A DNA stretch of 57,089 bases from an uncultured Oscillospiraceae bacterium (GTDB lineage: Bacteria > Bacillota > Clostridia > Oscillospirales > Acutalibacteraceae). The DNA lies in NCBI GenBank assembly GCA_900547445.1, contig URGJ01000007.1:1-57089 (forward strand), read 5' to 3'. Below the pieces are notes generated by a model. That model was given only the letters and a program-made list of their open reading frames with translations. It ran no database searches and had not been told where the DNA came from. The translations under genes and the position numbers were made by a program. Shown here piece by piece: positions 33,990 to 41,597 of the stretch (positions are counted from its first letter, which is position 1; every line of letters starts with the position of its first letter).

Positions 33990-34829
33990 ATGAAATATGA
34001 AGTTTTACATCTAAAGGATTATTACCCGTTTTTGGGGGAGAACGGCTGCGACCCCACGGTCGAAATATATCTGCCTTATAATATGACCGAAATGCACCGT
34101 GAAAACGACAAAAGACCCTGTATGGTGGTCTGCCCGGGCGGAGGCTACAGTCATTGCTCCCAGCGTGAGGCTGAGCCTATAGCTTTACAGTTCCTGCCTC
34201 AGGGATATAACGTGTTTACTATTACATATTCCGTCGCTCCCCACTGTTTCCCTACCCAGCTTCGCGAGGTCGCGGCATTAATGGAGCTTATATATAAGAA
34301 CGCTGACCTTTGGAACTGCGACACCTCTAAAATCGCGATAATCGGCTTCTCCGCGGGAGGTCACCTTGCCGCCCATTATTCGACAATGTTCGACTGCAAG
34401 GAGGTAAGGGAGGTCTTCCCCGAAAGCAAAAGCGTAAACGCCTCGGTGCTTTGCTACCCCGTAATAACCGCCGATCCTGCCCACGCGCATATGGGAAGCT
34501 TTTACAATCTGCTTGGAAAAAAAGACATTTCCCACGAGGAGATAGAGTACTTCTCCTGCGACCGAAATGTTAAAGACAGTACCCCGCCCGCCTTTATATG
34601 GCATACCGCTGAGGACAACTGCGTACCTGTTATGAACAGCCTTTTATACGCAGGGGCGCTCAGCGAGCACAAGGTGCCGTTCGAGCTTCATATATACCCC
34701 TACGGACGCCACGGCTCATCAACCTGCGACGCCCAGACCCTCGACTCGGTTGATAACGGACTTGCTCACGCAAACGCATGGCTTACAAGCCTTAAAAGCT
34801 GGCTCAAAATGATAGGCTTTACAAAATAA
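33990..34829 (+). CDS. Alpha/beta hydrolase, acetyl-esterase-like (BD-FAE/Aes group)
   Basis: 279 residues without a signal peptide. The HGG-like oxyanion motif appears as CPGGGYSH, the nucleophile is in GFSAGGHLAA, the acid in TAEDNCVP, and the base in YGRHGSS. These fit the carbohydrate acetyl-esterase side of the hormone-sensitive-lipase superfamily, often used for deacetylating plant or host glycans. Single gene with its own promoter and a double terminator. Confidence 0.85.
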   Translation: MKYEVLHLKDYYPFLGENGCDPTVEIYLPYNMTEMHRENDKRPCMVVCPGGGYSHCSQREAEPIALQFLPQGYNVFTITYSVAPHCFPTQLREVAALMELIYKNADLWNCDTSKIAIIGFSAGGHLAAHYSTMFDCKEVREVFPESKSVNASVLCYPVITADPAHAHMGSFYNLLGKKDISHEEIEYFSCDRNVKDSTPPAFIWHTAEDNCVPVMNSLLYAGALSEHKVPFELHIYPYGRHGSSTCDAQTLDSVDNGLAHANAWLTSLKSWLKMIGFTK

Positions 34830-34843
34830 ATAATATTAAATAA

Positions 34844-34914
34844 TCTCCGCCCCTTAATAAGGGCGGAGAATTTTTTTGCAATAAATGTTTACAAAAGAGG
34901 GTGTGTCCCTCTTT
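34844..34914 (+). terminator. Two tandem terminators after the esterase gene
   Basis: First: TCTCCGCCC (34844-34852) with GGGCGGAGA (34861-34869), followed by seven T. Second: AAAGAGGG (34894-34901) with CCCTCTTT (34907-34914), followed by a T run. They insulate the lysis cassette that follows. Confidence 0.9.
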
Positions 34915-34965
34915 TTTTATTATGCAATAGCCAAAATATTTTGAATCGGGGAGGTGACAGATAAA

Positions 34966-35238
34966 ATGGCTGAAGCGATAGTTTCCGCGGGAGCGTCGGT
35001 TATTGTCGGAGTATTTTCTCTCGTCGGAGTAATAATTACAAACAGCCGCGCAAACAGCAAAATGCACAACGATATAAAAACCGCTCAGGCGGTAACCGAA
35101 GAACGAATAAAAGAGCTTGCCCGTGAAGTGCGCATGCATAATGACTTCGCGCGGCGAATACCTGTTATTGAGGAACAGGTCAAGGTTGTAAATCACCGTG
35201 TTGCAGACCTTGAGGAATTTCACAAACCGAATAATTAG
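34966..35238 (+). CDS. Phage-type small membrane protein upstream of endolysin
   Basis: 90 residues: one N-terminal membrane helix (AIVSAGASVIVGVFSLVGVI) then a charged coiled-coil-like region. This architecture resembles XhlA or holin-accessory proteins that precede endolysins in clostridial phages. The ATG at 34966 is chosen over a GTG at 34954 because of GGGAGGTG. No sigma-A promoter is obvious upstream. Confidence 0.75.
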   Translation: MAEAIVSAGASVIVGVFSLVGVIITNSRANSKMHNDIKTAQAVTEERIKELAREVRMHNDFARRIPVIEEQVKVVNHRVADLEEFHKPNN

Positions 35239-35249
35239 GAGGAATCAAA

Positions 35250-36161
35250 ATGGTAAACATTATAAAAATCGACTGTCCGAAAGACAAAATTAGTATTAAG
35301 TGTCCGTATGCTATGACCCCTACGCGCATAGTTATACATAACACCGCGAATGACGCAAGCGCGGACAACGAAATTGCGTATATGCATACTAACAATAAAC
35401 AGACCTCTTTCCATTTCGCCGTGGACGATAAGAAGATTATTCAGGGTATTGAGCTTAACCGCAACGCGTGGCACGCTTCCGACGGCAACGGCAAGGGCAA
35501 CCGTGAGGGTATAGCGATTGAGATATGCTATTCAAAGTCGGGCGGCGAGCGTTGGCTTAAGGCCGTCGAAAATGCCGCAGAATTGACCGCTAAGCTGTTA
35601 AAGGATTACGGTTGGGGAATTGATAAGGTTACCAAACATCAGGACTACAGCGGCAAGCATTGTCCGCACAGAATACTTGACGAGTACGGCTGGGATAATT
35701 TCCTTAACCTTGTAAAGAGTTATATGGAAAGTACCGCCGCGTCCAAACCCTTCCCCGCTCCGTCAAAGCCTGATGTTATCTATCAAGTGTGGGACGATGT
35801 TAAAAATAAATGGCTGCCGAATGTCAAAAACGACAGCGACTACGCGGGGATATTCGGTCACGATATATGCGCTGTATTTGCCAATCTTTCAAGAGGCAAC
35901 ATCTTTTACAAGGTGCATTATAAAGGCGGTAAATGGCTGCCCGAGGTTAAGAACCGCGCCGATTACGCGGGATTGTTCAACAGACCTATTGACGGGCTTA
36001 TGATGAAAACCGACACAGGCGCGAAAATTTACTGCCGAGTACACCTGCGCCGCTCTAATAAGTGGCTGCCGTGGGTGACAGGCTACTCCGAAAGTGACAA
36101 TAACAACGGATATGCGGGTATAATCGGTCAGGAAATTGACGGTATACAGATTAAGTTTTAA
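35250..36161 (+). CDS. Phage endolysin, N-acetylmuramoyl-L-alanine amidase
   Basis: 303 residues. Amidase_2 domain at 1-155 with zinc ligands His30 (VIHNTA), His130 (TKHQDY) and Cys138, the same spacing as T7 lysozyme, and KHCPH. After a linker, the C-terminus has three copies of a module resembling KWLPxVxxxxDYAGIFGxxIDG (about 187-207, 228-250, 271-298), probably cell-wall binding. No signal peptide, so release would depend on the holin. AGGAGG precedes it. Confidence 0.92.
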   Translation: MVNIIKIDCPKDKISIKCPYAMTPTRIVIHNTANDASADNEIAYMHTNNKQTSFHFAVDDKKIIQGIELNRNAWHASDGNGKGNREGIAIEICYSKSGGERWLKAVENAAELTAKLLKDYGWGIDKVTKHQDYSGKHCPHRILDEYGWDNFLNLVKSYMESTAASKPFPAPSKPDVIYQVWDDVKNKWLPNVKNDSDYAGIFGHDICAVFANLSRGNIFYKVHYKGGKWLPEVKNRADYAGLFNRPIDGLMMKTDTGAKIYCRVHLRRSNKWLPWVTGYSESDNNNGYAGIIGQEIDGIQIKF

Positions 36162-36175
36162 AGGAGGGATAAATA

Positions 36176-36376
36176 ATGAACAAAAACGTTGCAAAATGGC
36201 TTAAGGCGGCGGCGGTTCGTGCTGTTAAGACAATAGCTCAGACCGCAGTTGCGACCATAGGCACCTCGGCGGTGCTGTCCGCCGTGGACTGGCGGGTTGT
36301 TGTTTCCGCTTCTCTGCTTGCGGGGCTTCTCTCGGTGCTGACGAGCGTTGCGGGACTGCCTGAAGTTAAGGAATAA
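36176..36376 (+). CDS. Holin (phage r1t type)
   Basis: 66 residues with two membrane helices and a charged C-terminus (GLPEVKE). The WLKAAAVRAVKTIAQTAVAT and VVVSASLLAGLLSVLTSVAG segments match the r1t holin family. AAAGGAGGG before the ATG. Last gene of the three-gene lysis cassette. Confidence 0.9.
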   Translation: MNKNVAKWLKAAAVRAVKTIAQTAVATIGTSAVLSAVDWRVVVSASLLAGLLSVLTSVAGLPEVKE

Positions 36377-36384
36377 TAACTTTG

Positions 36385-36425
36385 TCCCCCCGTCTGAACT
36401 CTAAGTTCGGACGGGGATTTTTTAT
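36385..36425 (+). terminator. Lysis cassette terminator
   Basis: CCCCGTCTGAAC pairs with GTTCGGACGGGG (one wobble), followed by a T run. Confidence 0.9.
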
Positions 36426-36464
36426 ATACATTCGTTATCGTATAAAATACAAGCTGATGAACAA

Positions 36465-36493
36465 TTGATTTATTCGGAGTTTTTTGCTATAAT
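36465..36493 (+). promoter_or_regulatory. Bile salt hydrolase promoter
   Basis: TTGATT (36465-36470), 17-base spacer, TATAAT (36488-36493). Confidence 0.8.
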
Positions 36494-36551
36494 CATTATA
36501 ATATATAAAAAGCGGGAAATAATATTTAATAGTCCTTGTGGAGGTGTTTTT

Positions 36552-37526
36552 ATGTGTACTGCAGCAACCTACAAAACAAATGATTTTTATTTTGGAAGAA
36601 CCCTTGATTATGAATTTTCCTACGGTGACGAGGTGACGGTTATGCCGCGCAATTATCCGCTTAAGTTTCGTGCCGCGGGCGGTTTGGAAAAGCATTACGC
36701 GGTAATCGGTATGGCGCACGTTGCGGGAGATTACCCGCTTTTTTATGACGCGATCAATGAAAAGGGACTTGGAATGGCGGGACTTAATTTCGTGGGTAAC
36801 GCCTACTACCGCGATGAGTCCGAAGGCAAGGACAATGTAGCGCAGTTTGAATTTATACCTTGGATTTTAAGCAAATGCGCCACGGTAAAGGAAGCAACAA
36901 GTCTGCTTGAAAATATAAATATCACTAATACTCCGTTCAGCGATAAGCTACCAATAGCCCAGCTCCATTGGATTATCGCCGACCGTAGCGGCACCATAAC
37001 CGTGGAATCGGTAAAAGAAGGCATAAAAATTTACGATAATCCTGTGGGGGTGCTGACCAACAATCCGCCCTTTGACGAGCAGATGTTTAGGCTAAACGAT
37101 TATATGCACCTTTCGCCAAAATCTCCTGCAAATCTCTTTTCGGACAAGCTTTCGCTTAATACCTACAGCCGCGGAATGGGCGGGCTCGGACTCCCCGGCG
37201 ACCTGTCCTCCCAATCCCGCTTTGTAAGAGTCGCCTTCACTAAAATGAACTCGGTTTCGGGAGCCTCGGAAAACGAGAGCGTCAGCCAATTTTTCCACAT
37301 TTTAGGCTCTGTCGACCAGCAGAGGGGTTGCTGTGAGGTGGACGGCGGTAAATATGAAATTACCCTTTATACCTCCTGCTGTAACGCCGACAAGGGTATA
37401 TATTATTACACCACCTATGAAAACCACCAAATCACAGCTGTGGATATGCACAGAGAAAACCTTGACGGCACACTACTTGCGCGCTATCCTCTTATTACGG
37501 GAGAGCAGATTAAAATACAAAATTAA
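36552..37526 (+). CDS. Bile salt hydrolase (choloylglycine hydrolase)
   Basis: 324-residue Ntn hydrolase that removes glycine or taurine from conjugated bile acids. The ATG at 36552 is used because the nucleophile must be Cys2, exposed after Met removal, and TGGAGGTG precedes it; the upstream extension to 36465 is rejected. Family active-site residues are all present: Cys2, Arg16, Asp19, Asn79, Asn170, Arg223, corresponding to C2, R18, D21, N82, N175 and R228 of the Clostridium perfringens enzyme. Penicillin V acylase is the alternative in this family. Single gene with its own promoter. It suggests a gut habitat. Confidence 0.9.
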   Translation: MCTAATYKTNDFYFGRTLDYEFSYGDEVTVMPRNYPLKFRAAGGLEKHYAVIGMAHVAGDYPLFYDAINEKGLGMAGLNFVGNAYYRDESEGKDNVAQFEFIPWILSKCATVKEATSLLENINITNTPFSDKLPIAQLHWIIADRSGTITVESVKEGIKIYDNPVGVLTNNPPFDEQMFRLNDYMHLSPKSPANLFSDKLSLNTYSRGMGGLGLPGDLSSQSRFVRVAFTKMNSVSGASENESVSQFFHILGSVDQQRGCCEVDGGKYEITLYTSCCNADKGIYYYTTYENHQITAVDMHRENLDGTLLARYPLITGEQIKIQN

Positions 37527-37539
37527 ATGTTTTATATAT

Positions 37540-37580
37540 AAAACCGCCTGTTTCGGATTTAACCCGAAGCAGGCGGTTTT
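37540..37580. terminator. Bidirectional terminator between the bile salt hydrolase gene and pckG
   Basis: AAAACCGCCTG (37540-37550) pairs with CAGGCGGTTTT (37570-37580), with an inner TTCGG/CCGAA stem. Confidence 0.9.
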
Positions 37581-37590
37581 AACTTTAATA

Positions 37591-39375
37591 TTACATCTTA
37601 GCAAGGTTTGCCTTGAGGTTGCCTAACTGTTCGCGAAGCTCTTGCGGCAGCTTGTCGCCGAACTTCTTGTAATGCTCCTCGATTTCCTCGGCTTCCTTGG
37701 TCCAAACGTCCTTGTCAACCTTAAGAATGCTCTTTAAGGTGTCAAGATCCATATCAAGGTCGGTCAGGTCAATATCCTCAGGCTTCGGAACATAGCCGAT
37801 AGCGGTTTCCTCCGCGTCGGCCTTGCCCTCGCAGCGGTCAATTATCCAGTTAAGCACGCGCATATTGTCGCCGAATCCCGGCCAGATAAAGTTGCCCTCG
37901 TCGTCGGTACGGAACCAGTTGACGTTGAAAATCTTGGGAGCTTTGTCACCAAGCTTTACGCCCATATCGAGCCAATGCTGGAAGTAGTCGCCCATATTAT
38001 ATCCGCAGAAGGGCAGCATAGCCATCGGGTCGCGGCGAACAACGCCTACCGCGCCCGCGGCGGCGGCTGTGGTCTCAGACGCCATTGCGGAGCCTATGAA
38101 CACGCCGTTAACCCAATCCTTTGATTGATATACAAGGGGAGCGCACTTAGCGCGGCGGCCGCCGAAGATAATAGCGGAAATCGGCACGCCCTCGCCCTTG
38201 TCAAACTCGTCGGAAATGCAGGGGCAGTTCTTAGCGGGAGCGGTAAATCTTGAGTTCGGATGAGCGGCGTAGGTTGACTTGTCCGCCTTGTTGAACTTGG
38301 AAGCGTCCCACTTGTTGCCCTTCCAGTCGAGCGCGTTCTGCGGAAGATCCTTGTTAAGTCCCTCCCACCAAACGGTGTTATCGTCAAGATTGAGTGCAAC
38401 ATTTGTAAAGATTGTATTTTTCTTTGTGCTCTCGAGCGCGTTGAAGTTGGAGTGAGCGTTGGTTCCGGGAGCTACGCCGAAGAAGCCGTTTTCGGGGTTG
38501 ATGGCGTAGAGACGTCCGTCAGGACCTATCTTCATCCAGGAAATATCGTCACCGACGGTCCAAATCTTATAGCCCTTCTTGCGGAGATATTCAGGCGGAA
38601 TAAGCATTGCAAGATTGGTCTTGCCGCAGGCGGACGGGAAAGCGGCGGCTATATATTTAACCTCGCCCTGCGGGTTCTGGAGACCCAAAATGAGCATATG
38701 CTCAGCCATCCAGCCCTCTTTCCAGCCCTGATAAGAAGCTATACGCAGAGCAAAGCACTTTTTACCTAAAAGCACGTTTCCGCCGTAAGCGGAGTTAACA
38801 GAGATAATGGTGTTGTCCTCGGGAAAGTGGCAGATATATCTGTTCTCGGGGTCAACATTGCATTTAGCGTGGAGACCGCGAACCCAGTCGTTGCTGTCGC
38901 CTAATACCTCAAGTACCTTAGCGCCGATACGGGTCATAATCGCCATATTAAGGACAACGTAGATAGAATCGGTTACCTCAATACCTATTTTAGCAATCGG
39001 AGAGCCGATCGGTCCCATAGAATAAGGAATGATATACATTGTGCGTCCCTTGTAAGAACCGCGTGCGATATTGTAAAGCTTAGTATACATCTCCTGCGGG
39101 TCGCACCAGTTGTTGGTAGGACCTGCGTTTTCCTTTGTCTTAGAGCAGATAAAGGTTCTGTCCTCGACACGGGCTACGTCGTTAGGAAGAGTTCTGTGCA
39201 GATAGCAGCCGGGAAGCTTTTCCTCGTTAAGCTTAATCATTTCGCCTGACTCTACCGCTTCCTTGCGAAGACCCTCAAGCTGTTCCTCGCTGCCGTCTAT
39301 CCAGACAACCTTATCAGGATTTACAAGTTCCTTGACTTCGTCAAGCCACTTTAAAACCGTTTTATTGTTGGTCAT
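37591..39375 (-). CDS. pckG: Phosphoenolpyruvate carboxykinase (GTP)
   Basis: 594-residue GTP-type PEPCK, converting oxaloacetate and PEP. P-loop with the hallmark Cys: FPSACGKTNLAML. Other motifs: PYSMGPIGSPIAKIGIEVTD, FGGRRAKCAPLV, VGDDISWMKIG. ATG follows AAAAGGGGA. In gut anaerobes this enzyme often runs toward oxaloacetate and succinate, but the direction cannot be read from sequence. Own promoter TTGCAT-17-TATAAT (39418-39446). Confidence 0.96.
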   Translation of the reverse strand: MTNNKTVLKWLDEVKELVNPDKVVWIDGSEEQLEGLRKEAVESGEMIKLNEEKLPGCYLHRTLPNDVARVEDRTFICSKTKENAGPTNNWCDPQEMYTKLYNIARGSYKGRTMYIIPYSMGPIGSPIAKIGIEVTDSIYVVLNMAIMTRIGAKVLEVLGDSNDWVRGLHAKCNVDPENRYICHFPEDNTIISVNSAYGGNVLLGKKCFALRIASYQGWKEGWMAEHMLILGLQNPQGEVKYIAAAFPSACGKTNLAMLIPPEYLRKKGYKIWTVGDDISWMKIGPDGRLYAINPENGFFGVAPGTNAHSNFNALESTKKNTIFTNVALNLDDNTVWWEGLNKDLPQNALDWKGNKWDASKFNKADKSTYAAHPNSRFTAPAKNCPCISDEFDKGEGVPISAIIFGGRRAKCAPLVYQSKDWVNGVFIGSAMASETTAAAAGAVGVVRRDPMAMLPFCGYNMGDYFQHWLDMGVKLGDKAPKIFNVNWFRTDDEGNFIWPGFGDNMRVLNWIIDRCEGKADAEETAIGYVPKPEDIDLTDLDMDLDTLKSILKVDKDVWTKEAEEIEEHYKKFGDKLPQELREQLGNLKANLAKM

Positions 39376-39417
39376 TTTGATATCCCCTTTTCAAAAGTTC
39401 AAATTTTTGCCTTATAC

Positions 39418-39446
39418 ATTATAACCTATTAAAAAAAGAAATGCAA
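39418..39446 (-). promoter_or_regulatory. pckG promoter
   Basis: Minus strand TTGCAT (39441-39446), 17-base spacer, TATAAT (39418-39423). Confidence 0.8.
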
Positions 39447-39495
39447 GAAGATTGTAAAAAAATTAACAATATCTTAAACTTTTAGCAATCATATT

Positions 39496-39516
39496 AAGTA
39501 TTTACACGAAATACTT
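39496..39516. promoter_or_regulatory. Palindrome between pckG and nadE
   Basis: AAGTATTT (39496-39503), five-base spacer, AAATACTT (39509-39516): a perfect 8-bp inverted repeat just upstream of the nadE promoter -35 box. Possible operator; the binding protein is unknown. Confidence 0.5.
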
Positions 39517-39529
39517 ACTTATAATAATA

Positions 39530-39558
39530 TTGACATAAGAAGAAAAAAGTTTTAAACT
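39530..39558 (+). promoter_or_regulatory. nadE promoter
   Basis: TTGACA (39530-39535), 17-base spacer, TAAACT (39553-39558), about 30 bases before the start. Confidence 0.65.
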
Positions 39559-39588
39559 GTTATTATAAATCAATAAGGATGGAAAAAT

Positions 39589-41505
39589 ATGGTTGACGGT
39601 TTCATCAAGGTTGCCGCGGGAGTGCCCGGTTGCACCGTAGCAGACGTTGCGGCTAATACAAAGGAAATTAAAAGACTTATAGGCAAAGCAAATGACTTGA
39701 AAATCAATCTTCTGGGTCTTCCCGAGCTTTGCATTACGGGGTACACCTGCGGGGATTTGTTTTTTTCGGAGACTCTGCTTACCTCGGCAAAGAACGCCCT
39801 TAAGGAAATTACCGAATATACCGCGGGCTTATACCCGATTGTAATTGTCGGCGTGCCGCTTATATATTCTTCAAAGCTTTTTAACTGCGCGGCGGTACTG
39901 TCGAACGGAAAAATCCTAGGTATAGTGCCGAAAACCTATATGCCTAATTACGCCGAGTTTTACGAGCAAAGGCAGTTTTCCTCGGGAGTGCTTGTCGGCA
40001 AGGACGCTATTCTAAATATATGCGGAATTACCGCACCCTTTGGGACAGAGCTTATCTTTGCTCATAACGAAATGCCCGAATACACCTTTGGTCTTGAAAT
40101 ATGCGAGGATTTGTGGGCGGCGGCGCCCCCGTCCGAAAGGCTTTGCAGAGGGGGAGCGAATATAATTGTAAACCCCTCCGCCTCGAACGAGGTAATAGGC
40201 AAGGCGGAATACAGGGCGTCTCTTATCTCATCAACCTCCGCAAGGCTTTTGTGCGGATATATTTACTCTTCGTCGGGAAGCGGTGAGTCAACGCAGGACC
40301 TGGTCTATTCGGGACATTGCCTTATCTGCGAAAACGGCACGACCCTTGCGGAAAGCGAGCCGTTCAGCGAAAAAGAGCTTACAGTCACCGAAATCGACCT
40401 TAAAAAGCTTTCGGGCGAACGGCATAAAAACACGAGCTTTGAGCCGCTTTGCGGTCTTAAAACCGTCACCTTCGAGCAGAAAAAAATCACAACCGAAATC
40501 ACAAGGAATATAGCTAAAAGCCCATTTGTCCCGACCGACAGTGCCGATATTAACAGCCGCGCCGAGGCGATACTCCGTATCCAGTCCTACGGGCTTAAAA
40601 AGCGGCTTGCACATACTCATTCCAAAACCGCGGTCATCGGAATTTCAGGCGGACTTGACAGCACCTTAGCTCTGCTTGTTGCCGTACGCGCGATGAGGCT
40701 TTTAAACCGCCCTTTAAGCGATATTCAGGCGGTAACAATGCCTTGCTTCGGTACAACAAGCCGCACCCGCTCCAATTCAGAAAAGCTTTGCCGTCTACTA
40801 GGGGTAACCTTTAAAGAAGTCAACATCACCGCTGCGGTAAATCAGCATTTTTCGGATATAGGTCAAAGTCCCGACAGCCTTGACGTAACCTTTGAAAACT
40901 CGCAGGCGCGGGAGCGCACGCAGGTGCTTATGGATATTGCGAACAAGACAGGCGGTATGGTTATAGGCACAGGCGATTTGTCGGAATTAGCCCTCGGCTG
41001 GGCGACCTACAACGGCGACCATATGTCTATGTACGCGGTCAATTCCTCGGTACCAAAAACCCTTGTGCGGTATATTATCCGCCACGAGGCAGAAAGCGCG
41101 GAAAGCGAGCTTAAAGCGGTACTGCTCGATATACTCGACACCCCCGTTTCACCCGAGCTGCTGCCTGCCGACGAAAAGGGAGAGATTGCCCAAAAGACCG
41201 AGGATTTGGTAGGTCCTTACGAGCTGCACGACTTCTTCCTTTATCATATATTGCGTAACGGCGAATCGCCTAAGAAAATCTACCGCTTAGCGCTTATCGC
41301 ATTTTGCGGCGATTATGACAAGGGTACGATTAAGCATTGGCTTACCGTGTTTATAAGGCGGTTTTTCTCACAGCAGTTCAAGCGTTCCTGTCTGCCCGAC
41401 GGACCTAAGGTCGGCTCGGTTACCCTCTCGCCCCGCGGCGACTGGCGTATGCCGTCCGACGCGTCTGCCGAAAGCTGGCTTAAGGAGCTTGAGGAGCTAA
41501 AGTGA
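39589..41505 (+). CDS. nadE: NAD+ synthase, glutamine-hydrolysing
   Basis: 638 residues, the two-domain type. N-terminal nitrilase amidotransferase with catalytic Glu46 in LPELCITGY, the Lys in VPKTYMPN and the Cys in LEICEDLW. C-terminal synthetase with the PP-loop GISGGLDST near 350 and the GTGDLSELALGW block. Completes NAD by amidating nicotinate adenine dinucleotide with glutamine nitrogen. ATG with a modest GGATGG site. Ends before a bidirectional terminator shared with carB. Confidence 0.96.
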   Translation: MVDGFIKVAAGVPGCTVADVAANTKEIKRLIGKANDLKINLLGLPELCITGYTCGDLFFSETLLTSAKNALKEITEYTAGLYPIVIVGVPLIYSSKLFNCAAVLSNGKILGIVPKTYMPNYAEFYEQRQFSSGVLVGKDAILNICGITAPFGTELIFAHNEMPEYTFGLEICEDLWAAAPPSERLCRGGANIIVNPSASNEVIGKAEYRASLISSTSARLLCGYIYSSSGSGESTQDLVYSGHCLICENGTTLAESEPFSEKELTVTEIDLKKLSGERHKNTSFEPLCGLKTVTFEQKKITTEITRNIAKSPFVPTDSADINSRAEAILRIQSYGLKKRLAHTHSKTAVIGISGGLDSTLALLVAVRAMRLLNRPLSDIQAVTMPCFGTTSRTRSNSEKLCRLLGVTFKEVNITAAVNQHFSDIGQSPDSLDVTFENSQARERTQVLMDIANKTGGMVIGTGDLSELALGWATYNGDHMSMYAVNSSVPKTLVRYIIRHEAESAESELKAVLLDILDTPVSPELLPADEKGEIAQKTEDLVGPYELHDFFLYHILRNGESPKKIYRLALIAFCGDYDKGTIKHWLTVFIRRFFSQQFKRSCLPDGPKVGSVTLSPRGDWRMPSDASAESWLKELEELK

Positions 41506-41556
41506 TTTTTGGCAAAAGCAATCAAACATTTTAGCGCTAATTATATAAAATAAATT

Positions 41557-41588
41557 TTGAGCAGGGTATACGCCCTGCTCAAGTTTTT
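41557..41588. terminator. Bidirectional terminator, nadE / arginine operon
   Basis: TTGAGCAGGG (41557-41566) pairs perfectly with CCCTGCTCAA (41573-41582) over a six-base loop, with T runs on the plus strand. Confidence 0.92.
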
Positions 41589-41597
41589 ATATTTTTT

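Noticed and set aside
34819..35223. 134-codon minus-strand ORF
   Set aside because: It is antisense to the lysis cassette and two terminators and has no supporting features.
36465..36551. N-terminal extension of the bile salt hydrolase
   Set aside because: It covers the promoter and would bury the Cys nucleophile that must follow the initiator Met.
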